Positions 40,205-51,464 of a stretch of 64,000 nucleotides of DNA are shown piece by piece (the stretch's first letter is position 1; each line of letters starts with the position of its first letter). The stretch lies in NCBI GenBank assembly GCA_018136815.1, contig CM030935.1:1360204-1424203 (forward strand), in the 5' to 3' direction. This DNA comes from Isochrysis galbana (taxonomy: Eukaryota > Haptophyta > Isochrysidales > Isochrysidaceae). Under the pieces are notes generated by a model. The model had not been told where the DNA came from and did not search any database. It was given only the letters and a program-made list of their open reading frames with translations. The translations under genes were made by a program, and so were the position numbers.

Positions 40205-42693
40205 TCATGCGTGCGCCTGGAAACTCCGCCAGCTTGAATTAAGCGCTCCAATGGGTGAAAGCCCACGAGCAAGCGACAGGAGGCAAAACCAACGAGTCTA
40301 AATTCCAAGGCATTAGGATGGGTTCGCAATTAAGGAACAAACCACCATGGGATATGCGCAAATATAACTGGATCGAAAATGACCAATACCTCGTGATACT
40401 AGGTGTGCCACTAGGAGCCCCAGAGGCGCTTAAGCCCTTTTGGAAAAAGCTAGCGGACAAGGTAGACAATAAAGCAGCCCAATTAGCGCCGTTCACACGC
40501 CATATGTCGATCTTCGGCAGGACTAACATAGTGAACTTTATAATTTACGGCACGCCTAGGTACTGGATGCAAACCTTAGCACCTCCCAAATGGTTCAACG
40601 CAAGAATCCAAAAAGCGGCGGACAAGATTCTTTGGGAAAGCCCCTACACAGGGAGGAAATACCAATGGGTGAAATACCCACACTACCCACTTAACAACAC
40701 GCAAAACGCGACGCGCACGTTGGGAACAGGCCTACTAAACTGGACAAACCACGTAAAAGCTCTACAAGCTAAGTGGATACTAAACTACCTCAACGCAAGA
40801 AAAGCATCATGGAAACACGCGCTAGACGCGTGGTTCTGCCGCACTGGGCTGGGTCGTGGCGCGGTCTTCTCCACAATCCCCCCCGCCTCTCTCACGCGCA
40901 GCCTCAGAGGTAACCCGGCGCTTCCAACATTTTGGAAGGACGCGCTAAACACCTTTAGATCACTCGATATCCAGCGCTCTCGCCTATCGATAGAGGGTGC
41001 GCTCTCGCAACCGATATGGTGCAACCCGCACGAACAACCGCCACGTATGCGCGCCGCTTGGGCAAGCCTATGGCAATCCCTCCACACACACGTCGTGCAT
41101 AACGTGTTCAAGGATAACAACCTAGACACACCCTACACGAAAGAGGAATGCGCCCGATATCTAGACCACCTCCCGGAGATATTCGAACACGCGGGCAGCA
41201 TAATAACCAAGGGAAGCTTCTTAGACTCGTGGGCGTCGATAGTACAACAAGCCTCGAGTCTCCTTGGAAAAGCGCAACTAGACCCGGCGCCCGGGTCCGA
41301 CCCGGAGGGGACTAGCGAGAACGGAACACGCGACAATAAGGCGGGCATTGAGGCCCCGCCGGAAATCAGAGTGTCCGATAACGAAACATACATAACTAAG
41401 ATGAACAACATATGGATTCACACCAACACAAATTACCTCGGAGAGCCGGCCGACCGGACGGGGGTCGCGACCCCAGAAGAAGCCCGACTATACCACCCCC
41501 CCGCTAGATGGGAGGGAGGGTTGAAAGGCCCCAAATACGCGGAATACCCGCTAGCGGACGAGTATACAATGGACGGCAAAAAACACTTGGACCTCACCAC
41601 GGTCTCGGACATAACACAGGTGCTAGAGAAAAACATGCCAGATAACAAACCCCAGCCGGCAAGCGAGGCATGGGCCCGAAGAATCAACCTAACCCACGAG
41701 GAGTGGAAACACGTGGCCAGCTTATACACCCTACCCCTACTAAAACACACGGACAAACACCCACACTTCAAACACATCACCCACAAGAGGATAGGTACGC
41801 GGAATCGCTTCGGCACGGCGACCACGAATGCCTGCAGACTGTGCGGAAAATACCACGAGAGCTCAACCCACTTAGCCAGGTGCTCAGCCACGAAGCCAAT
41901 CTTCGAGACCATAGAAGCGATAGCGGGTTTCACGCCGGAACGCAAAAGGACAGCGACACAGAAAATAAAGGACAGACTCTTCGCATACCCGAGTACACCG
42001 ACGCCCGATAGCCTCAAAACCCTATACATAGTAGCATGGAGATACATAATAGGCGACTTCTACAAAGTCGAATACGACAATCACCCCTTCCATTATATAC
42101 CCGTCATCGAACGCACCTTGACCAGATTCACGTTCCTCGTACGGGGCCTCGAAGCCTCTAACAAAACCTCGCCGGCACGTACGCACCAAGCCTCCAGAGG
42201 CAGAAAACCAAAGATCAAAGACGCAAGAGATCTTAGCGCCCCAATATTTAAGATGAATGACAAAGGTGTCCTCGCGATGAACGTGAATCTGTCCCTGGTG
42301 GCACACGCACTCGACATAGCGGGAAAGGTGGCCTGAGAACCTGACGAACACCACACCTCACCCCCCCCCCCCCAAAAAAAAAACCCCCCAACAGCGCCGA
42401 CCCGGCACATACACAACCCCGGGTCCGACTCTTAAGGTAGCCCCAGCCTTGAATATCCCAATAGAAGCCGATCGCTCGATGGCGCGAGGGAAGGCCGAAG
42501 AGTCGACCGTCGGGGATCGGTGCACGCCGCCTGCCACTGGAAACCCCAAGTACTGGGCCCCTAAGTAGAGCACAAGGGGACGAGCCGCAAGGCGAGTGCG
42601 AGGGAGTGATAAGGGATGCGGGCGCGGCTGTCAGATGGAGGAAGTCAGGGTCGCGCGCGCGGTGAGATCATTAAGAAGTTTTTTTTTTTTTTT
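40205..42693 (+). mobile_element. 5'-truncated LINE, second subfamily
   Basis: Contains the 40243-42336 ORF, a 3' UTR with the CCCCTAAGTAGAGCACAAGGGG block (about 42560), and the terminal GCGGTGAGATCATTAAGAAG followed by about 15 T, ending at 42693. It keeps more 5' sequence than the 25258 copy. A left target duplication was not found. Confidence 0.85.
40243..42336 (+). CDS. LINE protein from RT thumb to C-terminus
   Basis: An open frame of about 697 codons beginning just after a stop at 40240. It starts inside the reverse transcriptase: ATGGKTNESKFQGIRMG corresponds to the SGLKLNxxKSE motif after the catalytic FADD, which is absent. Next come LGVPLGAP...FWKKLADKV and SIFGRTNIVNFIIYGTPRYW, the usual thumb/connection order of L1/Tx1-type LINEs, then NYLNARKASWKH and a zinc-binding CRLCGKYHESSTHLARC (first Cys is residue 527 from 40255). 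With no catalytic residues it is inactive, yet the frame is intact over 2 kb, so truncation was recent. Confidence 0.88.
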   Translation, partial: ALQWVKAHEQATGGKTNESKFQGIRMGSQLRNKPPWDMRKYNWIENDQYLVILGVPLGAPEALKPFWKKLADKVDNKAAQLAPFTRHMSIFGRTNIVNFIIYGTPRYWMQTLAPPKWFNARIQKAADKILWESPYTGRKYQWVKYPHYPLNNTQNATRTLGTGLLNWTNHVKALQAKWILNYLNARKASWKHALDAWFCRTGLGRGAVFSTIPPASLTRSLRGNPALPTFWKDALNTFRSLDIQRSRLSIEGALSQPIWCNPHEQPPRMRAAWASLWQSLHTHVVHNVFKDNNLDTPYTKEECARYLDHLPEIFEHAGSIITKGSFLDSWASIVQQASSLLGKAQLDPAPGSDPEGTSENGTRDNKAGIEAPPEIRVSDNETYITKMNNIWIHTNTNYLGEPADRTGVATPEEARLYHPPARWEGGLKGPKYAEYPLADEYTMDGKKHLDLTTVSDITQVLEKNMPDNKPQPASEAWARRINLTHEEWKHVASLYTLPLLKHTDKHPHFKHITHKRIGTRNRFGTATTNACRLCGKYHESSTHLARCSATKPIFETIEAIAGFTPERKRTATQKIKDRLFAYPSTPTPDSLKTLYIVAWRYIIGDFYKVEYDNHPFHYIPVIERTLTRFTFLVRGLEASNKTSPARTHQASRGRKPKIKDARDLSAPIFKMNDKGVLAMNVNLSLVAHALDIAGKVA

Positions 42694-43056
42694 AGCTAGT
42701 AGCATAGCGGTCACCTTCAAGATTTTTTTTTATGAGACCATGAGTCCCTCGTGTTGGTAAGCGGCGAGGTGTATATTCTTGTTAGGCGAGTCCATATTTC
42801 GCTGTTTCCGTCCACGTAGTCATAGTAGTTTAAGGACACCTCTCAATCAAGTACCAACCATCCTTTGCCGTCCTTGAGCCTTGCTCTCGGTGCACATGGG
42901 ATGGCGGTACTTTCACGGCATACAGCACCTGATTGTCCGAGATGTCAAATGCATCCGGTTCCGAGAATTCGGAAACGGATACACTTGGTTGTGGCGAGTG
43001 CACCTTACGTCTGTGAGATATTTGTCAGTTGAGCATAGACCCACACTATACTGCAC
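42694..43056. other. OGG1 3' flank
   Basis: No gene recognised. A poly-T stretch is at 42723-42731. It probably includes the 3' UTR of the minus-strand OGG1 gene. Confidence 0.5.
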
Positions 43057-44415
43057 TCATTTTGCAGCCCGGCGTTGTGTGCGCTTCGACCGTAATTGTG
43101 TACCCGGGATGTCATCTTCATCCATCGACTTCGTGCTCGTCATAGAAGATTTCCTAGGTGCCACTCTCGACTTCGCTTCTGGTGTTCTCTCCGCTGCGGC
43201 CGCGGTCACTTCAGCTTTCCTCTGACGAGAGTTGTCGCCCACGGTCGCCAAACAGCTCCTCTCCTCGACCTCCACCTCGACCTCTACGGCTTTACTCGCG
43301 GACGCGTCTTCGATTTCAGCTCCGCTCGTTTTGGCTGCTTTGGCCATAGCCTTGGCTTCTCTCCGGCGGTTCGCCTCCTCCCTCGCCCGCTTCTTTTCCC
43401 CCCGTTCAGCAGCCGCGTTGCGTTTCAGCTCATCTTGTAGTTCCGTGGGTAGATAACGTGAGAACTGGGGCAGTTCGGCCGCAAAGAGAAGCGAGTGGGC
43501 CCATCCTGCATGAGATCCATATCGGCTACGGAACAGGTTTCCCACACGCCTATAAACATCAGGAGTCAGGGAGGCGCAATTGCGGAGCGATGGGTCGAAC
43601 TCGCGGCAGGCAATGGTCCACACATGCGTGTCCACAGGGATGGCATCCGTCTGGTCAAGTGAGAAGAGGGCCACACAATCGGCGACTTTAGGTCCTACCC
43701 CCATCAAGCCACAGAGCTCCGAACGGACGTATTCGGCGTTATCTGCTTTTCGAAAGGAGCTGAGCCAATGATCTCCGCGTTCCAAGAGCGTCTCCGCCGT
43801 CTTCAATACGTACGGTGCGCGATACCCCAGCCCAAGCTCACGCAGCTCCGCCTCGGAAGCGGCAGCAAGGGAATTGACGGTTGGAAACGTGAAGAAGTCC
43901 TCGTAAGGCAGTTCAATGTGGTTGACGTCATCCAAAGGGATGCGCTCACCGTACGCACGACGGATGGCCTGCAACATTCCCGTGATGCGGCCAATATTGT
44001 TATTGCTCGAGCATATGAAGGAGAAGAGGCATTCGATAGGGTCCTGCCGCAGGATGCGCATTCCTGGGAGCGCATCGCAGATGGTACTCATCCGCTTGTC
44101 GGACGCACTCCACTGCTCGCGCATCGACCCCATTGGTGTATCGAGCTGGAAGAGCGCGCTCAGGTCGGACCGGATGCCTTCCTCCTCCTCCACCTCCTTG
44201 CCTGTCCGCGCCGTGCCGAGGCAACGGAAAAGGCAGTCATCCTCCGTCTGCCGGAGGGCAAGAACTCGCGAGCCTAGCACGCCGATCCAGGTAGTATCGT
44301 CGGAGGGGCTCCGCTGCCAGCCGAAGCACTGACCATTGGATAGCGTCAGATCCAGCCTCAGCTCGCGCGGTGGCGTGCTCAACGCATGCCACCGCACGGC
44401 GGAGAGTCGGCCCAT
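43057..44415 (-). CDS. OGG1: 8-oxoguanine DNA glycosylase/AP lyase
   Basis: Single-exon gene, 452 aa. It removes 8-oxoguanine paired with C in base-excision repair. The N-terminal domain carries LDLTLSNGQCFGWQR. The core has IECLFSFICSSNNNIGRI and the helix-hairpin-helix LMGVGPKVADCVALF, with catalytic Lys243, then IPVDTHVW with catalytic Asp262 (equivalents of human K249 and D268). ELGLGYRAPYV is the conserved YRA segment. The last 100 residues are a charged Arg/Lys/Glu-rich tail ending RSKRTQRRAAK, a likely nuclear localisation signal. This tail makes it longer than the human alpha form. Acidic Glu runs at 75-80 and 384-389 are unusual. No introns or lesions. Confidence 0.96.
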   Translation of the reverse strand: MGRLSAVRWHALSTPPRELRLDLTLSNGQCFGWQRSPSDDTTWIGVLGSRVLALRQTEDDCLFRCLGTARTGKEVEEEEGIRSDLSALFQLDTPMGSMREQWSASDKRMSTICDALPGMRILRQDPIECLFSFICSSNNNIGRITGMLQAIRRAYGERIPLDDVNHIELPYEDFFTFPTVNSLAAASEAELRELGLGYRAPYVLKTAETLLERGDHWLSSFRKADNAEYVRSELCGLMGVGPKVADCVALFSLDQTDAIPVDTHVWTIACREFDPSLRNCASLTPDVYRRVGNLFRSRYGSHAGWAHSLLFAAELPQFSRYLPTELQDELKRNAAAERGEKKRAREEANRRREAKAMAKAAKTSGAEIEDASASKAVEVEVEVEERSCLATVGDNSRQRKAEVTAAAAERTPEAKSRVAPRKSSMTSTKSMDEDDIPGTQLRSKRTQRRAAK

Positions 44416-44719
44416 CGCACTGCCGACGGCGCCATCCGTTTCTTTTTTTGTGGGCGTTCACACGGATTCTCCTTAGACTTAGACAGTGAGCTTTAACCCT
44501 AGTATATGCCTAAAAATGGATTTGTGGGTGAGTGCGTTAGGGGAAGGGGGTCATATATGAACCAAATTTTGGGCAGGGCGGGCTGCATATAGGCAGGATA
44601 GAAGCCACCTACCATCACAGCATGCATTAGAGGAGGTTACATTACTCTTTTAGAAGTGCGAAACTTGCGAAATCACAAAACGCGCTAAAAACGGAAGAAA
44701 ACCCCCGAGAACGGTTGAG

Positions 44720-46818
44720 CTACTCTCTAAGGCACCGATGGCAAGCAAAAAAGCACTGGAGGTGGTAGTATGCACCCGAGCCCTCACGACAGGCGCCACA
44801 TCTGAGTTGAGGTCGTTTTGGTTTGTCAATGGCACACTCCCCATATGCGCACACGCCCTTCTGCGTGTGCACTCGTACGGCGTGTTTCGGCGGCCCTCTC
44901 GTTCCAACGCGTCGACCGAGCTCTACCAACTCATTGGCCACCTTGCCCATGTCGACCAACTCGTGCTCTGCTCGCGACTGCACGTGTGCGGATGCCGGGC
45001 TCAGCAACTCACACGAGTTTGTCATCCTTGCCTGCATCACACACAAGGCTGCCGGCTTGCGTTTCCGATTTCCGGAGAGGCTTCGCGACGTCGAGTATCT
45101 CCGTGGCCCACTGCAGGCAGAAGGCGACCTGAGGTGGCAGGCGTGACCGGGCAGCAGGCAGGGACATGAGAGGGCGAGCGAGGGACATGAGGAAGGCAGT
45201 GCGAGCTGGGGCGGGGCAGCCTCACTCACCTTGGTTCTCCTCAACACCATCTTTGCGGAAAGGCCTTTCTTCTCGCCCAAGAAGTTGTGAACGATAGCTC
45301 CGTTGGTCACCGCGACGTCGAGCGCAAACAAGATGCCCTTTGTGCCCATACGCACGACGCGCCGCGATGAGAGCGACAGCTTCTTGCGCTGCTGATCATG
45401 GCCGTCTGTTGGCTGCGGCCCTGGACATTGTAATCGGATAAAGGTACCCAGCTTTCTAGGACCAGTCCTAGAAACTAGGACGGACTTTGCTAGGTGAGAA
45501 CATGAGCATACCATGTTATTTTGTCCCAAACCTTGGCTATTGAGTTACCACATGCATGTCCTCATTAAATGTTCCAAGTGTACCTAGGCACCATTCCCTC
45601 AGCAACACCAAGTTTTGTGACGCGTCTGCGGGTCACCTGGTCGGAATTGCTGCTTGTCCTAGAAACGGGAGAAATGGCTGATACCACCCAATGGGGAGCT
45701 CTTCTACCCATGGTCCCCAGGAGATGAAATGTTGCTTTGACTGCCCTCTTTGAGACCTTCAGTGACCACCAAGCTTGGTTTTGTCATCTAAGTGTCCAAT
45801 CCGCTAGCCTACTGCTCCAAAAGGTCTAAAATAAAACTCCTCTGGTGCGAGCGGACGCCCGAGTGCAGCACCGCATGCTGAATGTGGTAGCAAAAGTAAG
45901 CAAAGACAAGCTCCGCAGAGTTGGTCATGGGGAGAGCTAAGGTTGAATGGGTTGTGGAGATGGTTTGCTCCAGGTGATGGGATGTCTCATAAGCTCACCA
46001 TGGGCTACAATGGAGGCATGATCGGCAGAGTCCTAGAAATCCAAGAATTTTCTAGGACGTGGTCCTAGTTTCTAGGACGGAATTTTTTGTCCGTAATGCC
46101 AGATGCTCTCCGGGGCCCAGACCGAGTACGAGTGCCGCGAGCCGTGCGAGCCGCGAGATAGCAGGCCGCATCTGCTCCCGGAGAAGAAGTTCCCATATGA
46201 AAGAATGAGCTGGGCATCCTGCCACAGGCAAAGCTCGTACTCACCTTTGTGAATCACCGTCCACGAAAACTTGTTGCACGCCTCGGCCGTCTCTCCGTGG
46301 CAGCAGCTCTGCTTTCGCTTCTTCCCTGCCGCCGCAGCCGTGCTGGCACTCGCGCCGTCGCCGCCGGAAGCCGTCGTCTCGCCACAGGCACCCAAGTCCT
46401 CTGCCAGCGCGGCGATGAAATTGCGCGGGAGGCCGACGCGGTTGGTCTGAAAGATCGCGTTCGTGTAAATGCCCTTCTCCCTCAACGCCTCTTGCGCTCC
46501 AATATGTCCATACCCTCGGTCGAGAGACAAGCAATAGTTGCCCGTCGAATACTCCTTGCCTACGTCGTGCGCGAGCGCAGAAGGGGGTGAGTTGGGGGGG
46601 GGTGGCAATGAGCCAGGCAGGTGGCGACGGCTGGGAGCAAACAAGATGGCACGTGCAATGCGTGCATTCGCGCATCCACCCCGCGCGTGCCGGTGCAATT
46701 GCACACCTTCGTCGTGTAGTACAGTGGTTGCGCGTAGGAGCCTCTCGCGCAGCGTGTTCGGGCCCTCTGCGTCATCCCCCTCCGATTTTCGCAACCACTG
46801 CTGCTCCTCGAACCACAT
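44720..46818 (-). pseudogene. piggyBac-like transposase broken by a MITE
   Basis: Three parts on the minus strand. 46818-46081: TGNYCLSLDRGYGHIGAQEAL...GIYTNAIFQTNRVGLPR and CLWQDAQLILSYG, matching the DDE_Tnp_1_7 core where a short D-x-x-x-x loop precedes the GTxRxNRxGLP-like block. Then a 0.63-kb MITE. Then 45452 downward: GPQPTDGHDQQRKKLSLSSRR...LFALDVAVTNGAIVHNFLG, the late catalytic-domain block (GVDxxDQ...NAYI) of piggyBac. The C-terminus (to 44720) is a Cys-rich domain, CAYGEC...CGACREGSG...HLQCFFACHRC, as in piggyBac proteins. GT-AG introns are likely after RRTK (45229) and near 45020. It is not functional because of the insertion. Confidence 0.7.
45453..46080. mobile_element. MITE with GTCCTAGAAACTAGGAC palindromic ends
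   Basis: About 628 bp. The left end holds TTTCTAGGACCAGTCCTAGA and CTAGAAACTAGGACGG. The right end holds GTCCTAGAAATCC, TTTTCTAGGACGTGG and TCCTAGTTTCTAGGACGG. Each end is itself a near-palindrome of CCTAG units. The interior carries no gene. It sits between two halves of the piggyBac-like ORF, which would otherwise be continuous in meaning. The exact target duplication could not be fixed by eye. Confidence 0.7.
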
Positions 46819-46862
46819 GCAGAACTTTGTGGGGACAAGGGAAGCGGGCGAGGCTACATAGG

Positions 46863-46910
46863 CGGTTAGCGGGGTCGCGCGCGCGGCGAGAATATTAAGA
46901 AGTTTTTTTT
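46863..46910 (+). repeat. LINE-type 3' tail
   Basis: GCGCGCGCGGCGAGAATATTAAGAAG followed by eight T, the same terminus as 40160-40188 and 42650-42693, without any LINE coding sequence upstream. It overlaps the 5' edge of the piggyBac pseudogene. Confidence 0.7.
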
Positions 46911-46911
46911 A

Positions 46912-47060
46912 GCCACATACACCGGACGAGCCATGCGCCAACCGCGCACACCCCCATCGCGGGGTAGGGGCTCCGTTGCCGTCGAGGGGCTACTGTCCCA
47001 CTGTCCCGCAGCACTAAGGTTATACTAACACAACAATAAAACTCTGACGACATGGCGCCC
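46912..47060. repeat. 150-bp repeat, copy of 61218-61370
   Basis: Starts AGCCACATACACCGGACGAG and shares the GCGCACACCCCCATCGCGGG block and AAAACTCTGAC end with 61218-61370. The T-run tail lies directly before it. The element type is unknown. Confidence 0.75.
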
Positions 47061-47333
47061 CCCCCCCCGTCACTTGTGTTCCAGCTTTACCCATAGAGTG
47101 CTCTACTCTACTTTAGAGGAGAGTACTCTACTCTACCCTATCTAGAGTAGAGTAGAGACCCTCTTCCTTGCGTCTCCTCCCCCCCCCGTCCTCCCTCTAT
47201 CTCTCTCTCCACTGACTCTGCCTCCCCCCCGTCCCTCGCGCCCCTCGCCGAGGAGGTGCTTCCCCCTCCCTCTGCTCCCTCCCTCTCTCTCCGCCCGTCT
47301 CGCATGCACTGGGGTGGTGCTTGCACCTCCACG

Positions 47334-50300
47334 ATGGCAAGGCCGCTCCTCATCCTTTTTGCGCTACTCTCGCCAATCGCGGCCTCCTCCCGCCCCCAGT
47401 CTTCCCTTCCCTTGCTCCCCTCCCAGCGTGGTGGCTTCACGCTCCACCGGCTGCGGGGAGGTGCTGCTTCTCCCCAGCCGCTGGCGCATGCGCCGCCGTC
47501 GGAGGAGAGTCGCGAGGGGGTTGCGGCGTACACGCTCCTGCCGGAACAGCTGCTTGCTCGGATGGCCGTTGACGCAACACACGGCCTGAGCGCTGAGCAG
47601 ATCGCCAACCTCCAGAAGATCCATGGCGCCAATGAGCTGGTAGCAGAAGCCCCCACGCCGCTATGGCGCATGCTGGCTGCCCAATTCGATGATCGTCTAG
47701 TGCAAATTCTACTCTGTGTAGCCGCGCTCTCGTACGTCTTAGCCCGCCTCGAGGGCGAGGAGAACGGGTGGGTGGAGCCCGCTGTCATTGTCCTCATCCT
47801 CGCTATCAATGCAGTTGTTGGAGTGTGGCAGGAGGTCTCAGCCCAGTCCGCACTCGATGCTCTGAAGAAGCTGCAGCCCGATAACTGCAAGTGTTTACGC
47901 GACGGGGAGTGGATTCACAACATGCCCGCTTCACAGCTGGTCCCAGGTGACATCATCGAAGTTCGTGTTGGCGACCGCATCCCAGCAGATGCTCGGCTCA
48001 TCGCGCTCGGAACGACCACACTTTCCACAGACGAAGGTTCGCTTACGGGTGAGTCGGCTTCCGTCGGCAAGACCATTGGCCCCGTCGACGCAGGCGCCCG
48101 CATACAAGACAAGAGCTGCATGCTCTTTGCTGGAACAGTGGTCGCCAATGGGCGCGGCACAGCAGTGATCACGGCCATTGGTGCTTATACCGAGATGGGC
48201 AAAATCCAGCAAGGTGTGCAGGACGCCCGGCACGACGAGCAGAAAACTCCGCTAACTGCGAAGCTCGACACGTTTTCCGACCGACTCACCATCGCCATCG
48301 GACTGATTTGCCTGAATGTTTGGGCGATCAACCTGCCGAAGATCTGGTCCCCTGTCTTCTCCGCCCCTTGGCGTGGTGCGCTCTACTACCTGAAGGTGGC
48401 AGTTGCACTAGGTGTTGCAGCCATTCCTGAGGGCCTACCAGCGGTAATTACGCTTTGTCTCTCCCTGGGCACCCGCCGAATGGCTGATCGCAACGTCATC
48501 GTGCGTAAACTGCCGTCCGTTGAGACACTAGGCTGCACGACTGTCATATGCTCGGACAAGACAGGCACCCTCACAACAAACCAAATGACCGTTGTCTCGC
48601 TAGTGATGCCAAGCCAGCGTGACCCATTGGCAGATGCGGCTTTGCGTGAATATGCCGTCGAGGGCACATCCTACGCGCCCGAGGGCCAGATTTCCGGCCT
48701 CGATGGAAGCACGCTGCGCGGCCGTGGGACCCAACTCATGGCTGCAACATGTGCACTTTGCAACGATGCGGAAATCAGCTACGTCGATGGACAGTACACG
48801 CGAGTCGGTGAGCCCACAGAGGCAGCGCTCAAGGTGCTTGTCGAAAAGATGGGCGTGCCCGGAGTAGCGGGGCCTGCTGATGCCTCGGAGGCCGCCTCGT
48901 ACTTCTGCAACCTGATAAGTGCTGGATACGCAAGGGAGGCAACCCTTGAATTCTCGCGCTCACGCAAATCGATGTCAGTGATCTGTCGGCCCATGGGGGC
49001 ACGCCTTAACACCCTCTTCGTGAAGGGTGCGCCCGAAACGGTGCTTCCACGTTGTTCGTGGGTCCGACTTGCCGATGGCACCACTGCGCCCATGACCGAT
49101 GCGTGGCGCCGACGGCTTCAAGGGCAATTCGAGGGAATGGCAAAGCGCCCCTTGCGCTGTCTCGCCCTCGCGGTGAAGGAGGGCAAGGCGCTCGGGCCGC
49201 TCGCTGCATACCGTGCCGATGCGCCGCGTCCCGCACAAAGCCGGCTCCTTGGAGACCCTTCACGTTTCGCGGCCGTGGAGAGCGGGCTGACTTTTGTTGG
49301 CATGGTTGGCATCAAGGATCCGGCACGGACGGAGGTGCCGGACGCCATCAGCCGGTGCCGGCAGGCCGGTATTCGCGTGGTGATGATCACTGGAGACTCT
49401 GCTCAAACAGCGGGCGCCATTGCGAGGGATGTTGGGATCTTCGACTCGAGTATATCCGAGGCGGAGGCGCAGGGACTCACGTTTGTTCCGTCGGACTTCT
49501 TCGAGCTCAATGAAGCCGTGCAGGATCGCTTGCTCACCACCTCCAACCTCGTCTTCTGCCGCGCTGAACCCGTGGACAAGCAAAGACTCCTGCGCCAGCT
49601 TCAACGGCTTGGGGAGGTTGCTGCAATGACGGGGGATGGTGTGAACGATGCGCCTGCGCTCCAGCAGGCAAGCATAGGCGTGGCGATGGGTATTGCCGGC
49701 ACTGAGGTGGCCAAGCAGGCGGCCGACATGATCCTTGCCGATGATAACTTCGCGACCATCGTCGCGGCTGTGGAGGAGGGCCGCTCAATCTACGCCAACA
49801 TGAAAGCTTTTATTAACTTTCTCATCACGTGAGTGCCTGCATTTTGCCACTTTGTGGGTCGGGAGAGCTTCTCAAAGCTTGTGCTTAGATCGGAGAGAAT
49901 GCTGTCGCTCGCACCCCATGCCCCTTGCCTTACATTCGCCAACGTTGGCATGCTCCTTGAACACCTTCGAATCTCGTCGGACCGATGGGACTTGGCGGTG
50001 CCGGCTCATTGAGAACATGAACCTTAGATGTCATTCTTAGCGTCTCGACTGCATCTGTGACTTGCATCAGATCAACCCACCTGCCTTCCTCCTATATCCA
50101 GGTGCAACATTGGTGAGGTAGCCGCTGTCTTCATCGCCACGCTGATTGGTTTGCCGGAGGTACTGGGCCCACTCCATCTGCTTTGGGTCAACCTTGTGAC
50201 GGACGGTCCACCAGCCACTGCTTTGGGCTTCAATCCGCCCGACCCGAGCAACATGCGTCGCCCCCCACGTGGTCGCTCTGACCCGCTTGTCACACCATTT

Positions 50301-50804
50301 ACTCTTTTCCGCTACATAGTCACTGGCGGCTACGTGGGCTTAGCAACTGTGGGTGCGTTCATTTGGGAATATCACCAGCGTGGCGTACCGATTGAAAAGC
50401 TTGCGCGGTGGGGTGAGTGCTCGACTTGGGATGAAGGGTCCATCGCCGGTTTCGAGGTTGCGTGCGACGCATTTGGATCAGGACCTGGGCAAGGCAAAGC
50501 GGCTGCCTCGACAGTCGCGCTCACTACGCTGGTTGTAATGGAAATGTTGCGAGCCCTTTGCTCCGTTTCCGAGCGCGAATCATTGCTTCGCAAGCCGCCT
50601 TGGGCAAATCGCTTCCTCCTTCTCGGCGTCACCACTCCGATTTTACTGCACATGGCCGTTCTATACTACGCACCCCTTGCCACGGTGTTCAAGCTCACGC
50701 CGCTGGTCCGGCGCGAATGGATGACGGTGGCGGCATTCGCACTGCCGCTCGTGCTTATTGAGGAGTTGCTAAAGTTGGTCGCACGATGTCTCTCCCACAA
50801 CTGA
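47334..50804 (+). CDS. SERCA/ECA-type Ca2+-transporting P-type ATPase, two exons
   Basis: Exons 47334-49828 and 50102-50804, 1065 aa. Intron 49829-50101 is GT-AG and the junction reads [14 protein letters not shown], the SERCA M4-M5 region. Conserved features: [18 protein letters not shown] and LTGES (actuator), AAIPEGLPA in M4, [12 protein letters not shown] with phosphorylated Asp408, KGAPE (nucleotide site), [16 protein letters not shown], and [16 protein letters not shown] in M6, which carries the Ca2+-binding N-x-x-TD of SERCA. Upstream of the canonical N-terminus are 60 extra residues: a hydrophobic signal-like segment ([15 protein letters not shown]) followed by a basic, Ser-rich stretch ending LRGGAA. 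Plastid or other endomembrane targeting is possible. An upstream in-frame ATG at 47304 is an alternative start. Confidence 0.95.
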
Positions 50805-51464
50805 GGGAAGCAAAGGTCCAAACGTGCCTCTTGCAAGCACTTGCTCTGTGAGGCATAGGACTGGCCCCCCTAGCATGATTCGTCGAGTAGAGCCTTTGAA
50901 GAGGTGGCAACGATCGATGTGATAAGTGACCAAATTGTTGACGTTGTCCGCACATGATGTCTACACATGAGTGGTCCCTACCGAAATCCGTGATTCATTC
51001 AGTCTTCTTTGAGGAGGACGTGCAAAAGGAATACGGTGCCATTGTAGCAGCCGTGATAGGGCTCCGGCATTCCCAATGCGGGGTGCAAGAGACGTTTGCT
51101 TTTAAAGCTTTTGCTTGACGAACTCGCTCTTGCCGTTCGCCTTGGCGTGTCGGCCATTGCCTGCGCTTCGCTCTGGCCAAATAGGCTTGCCACACCCGCA
51201 GCAAGACTATGCGCCATATGCCATATGCCACATCTTTCGTAAAACGTGTAGCTGTATTCATACGATATTGATCTTTGGCCATGGATTCACACGTGTGCAT
51301 AATAAACCAGCGCGCGCTTCCAACTCCTGTGCCCTAGTTTTTACGATGTCGTTCACACTGCGACCCATTATTGCCTGCTAGCGCACATGCTCCCTCTCGC
51401 ACTTGCTACCTGCTCATCTCTCATCATTTCTTAGCACATTCATAAAGTAGGTACCCGCAACTAA
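50805..51464. other. Ca2+-ATPase 3' flank
   Basis: No gene recognised. An AATAAA-like string occurs near 51300. Sequence is otherwise unremarkable. Confidence 0.5.
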
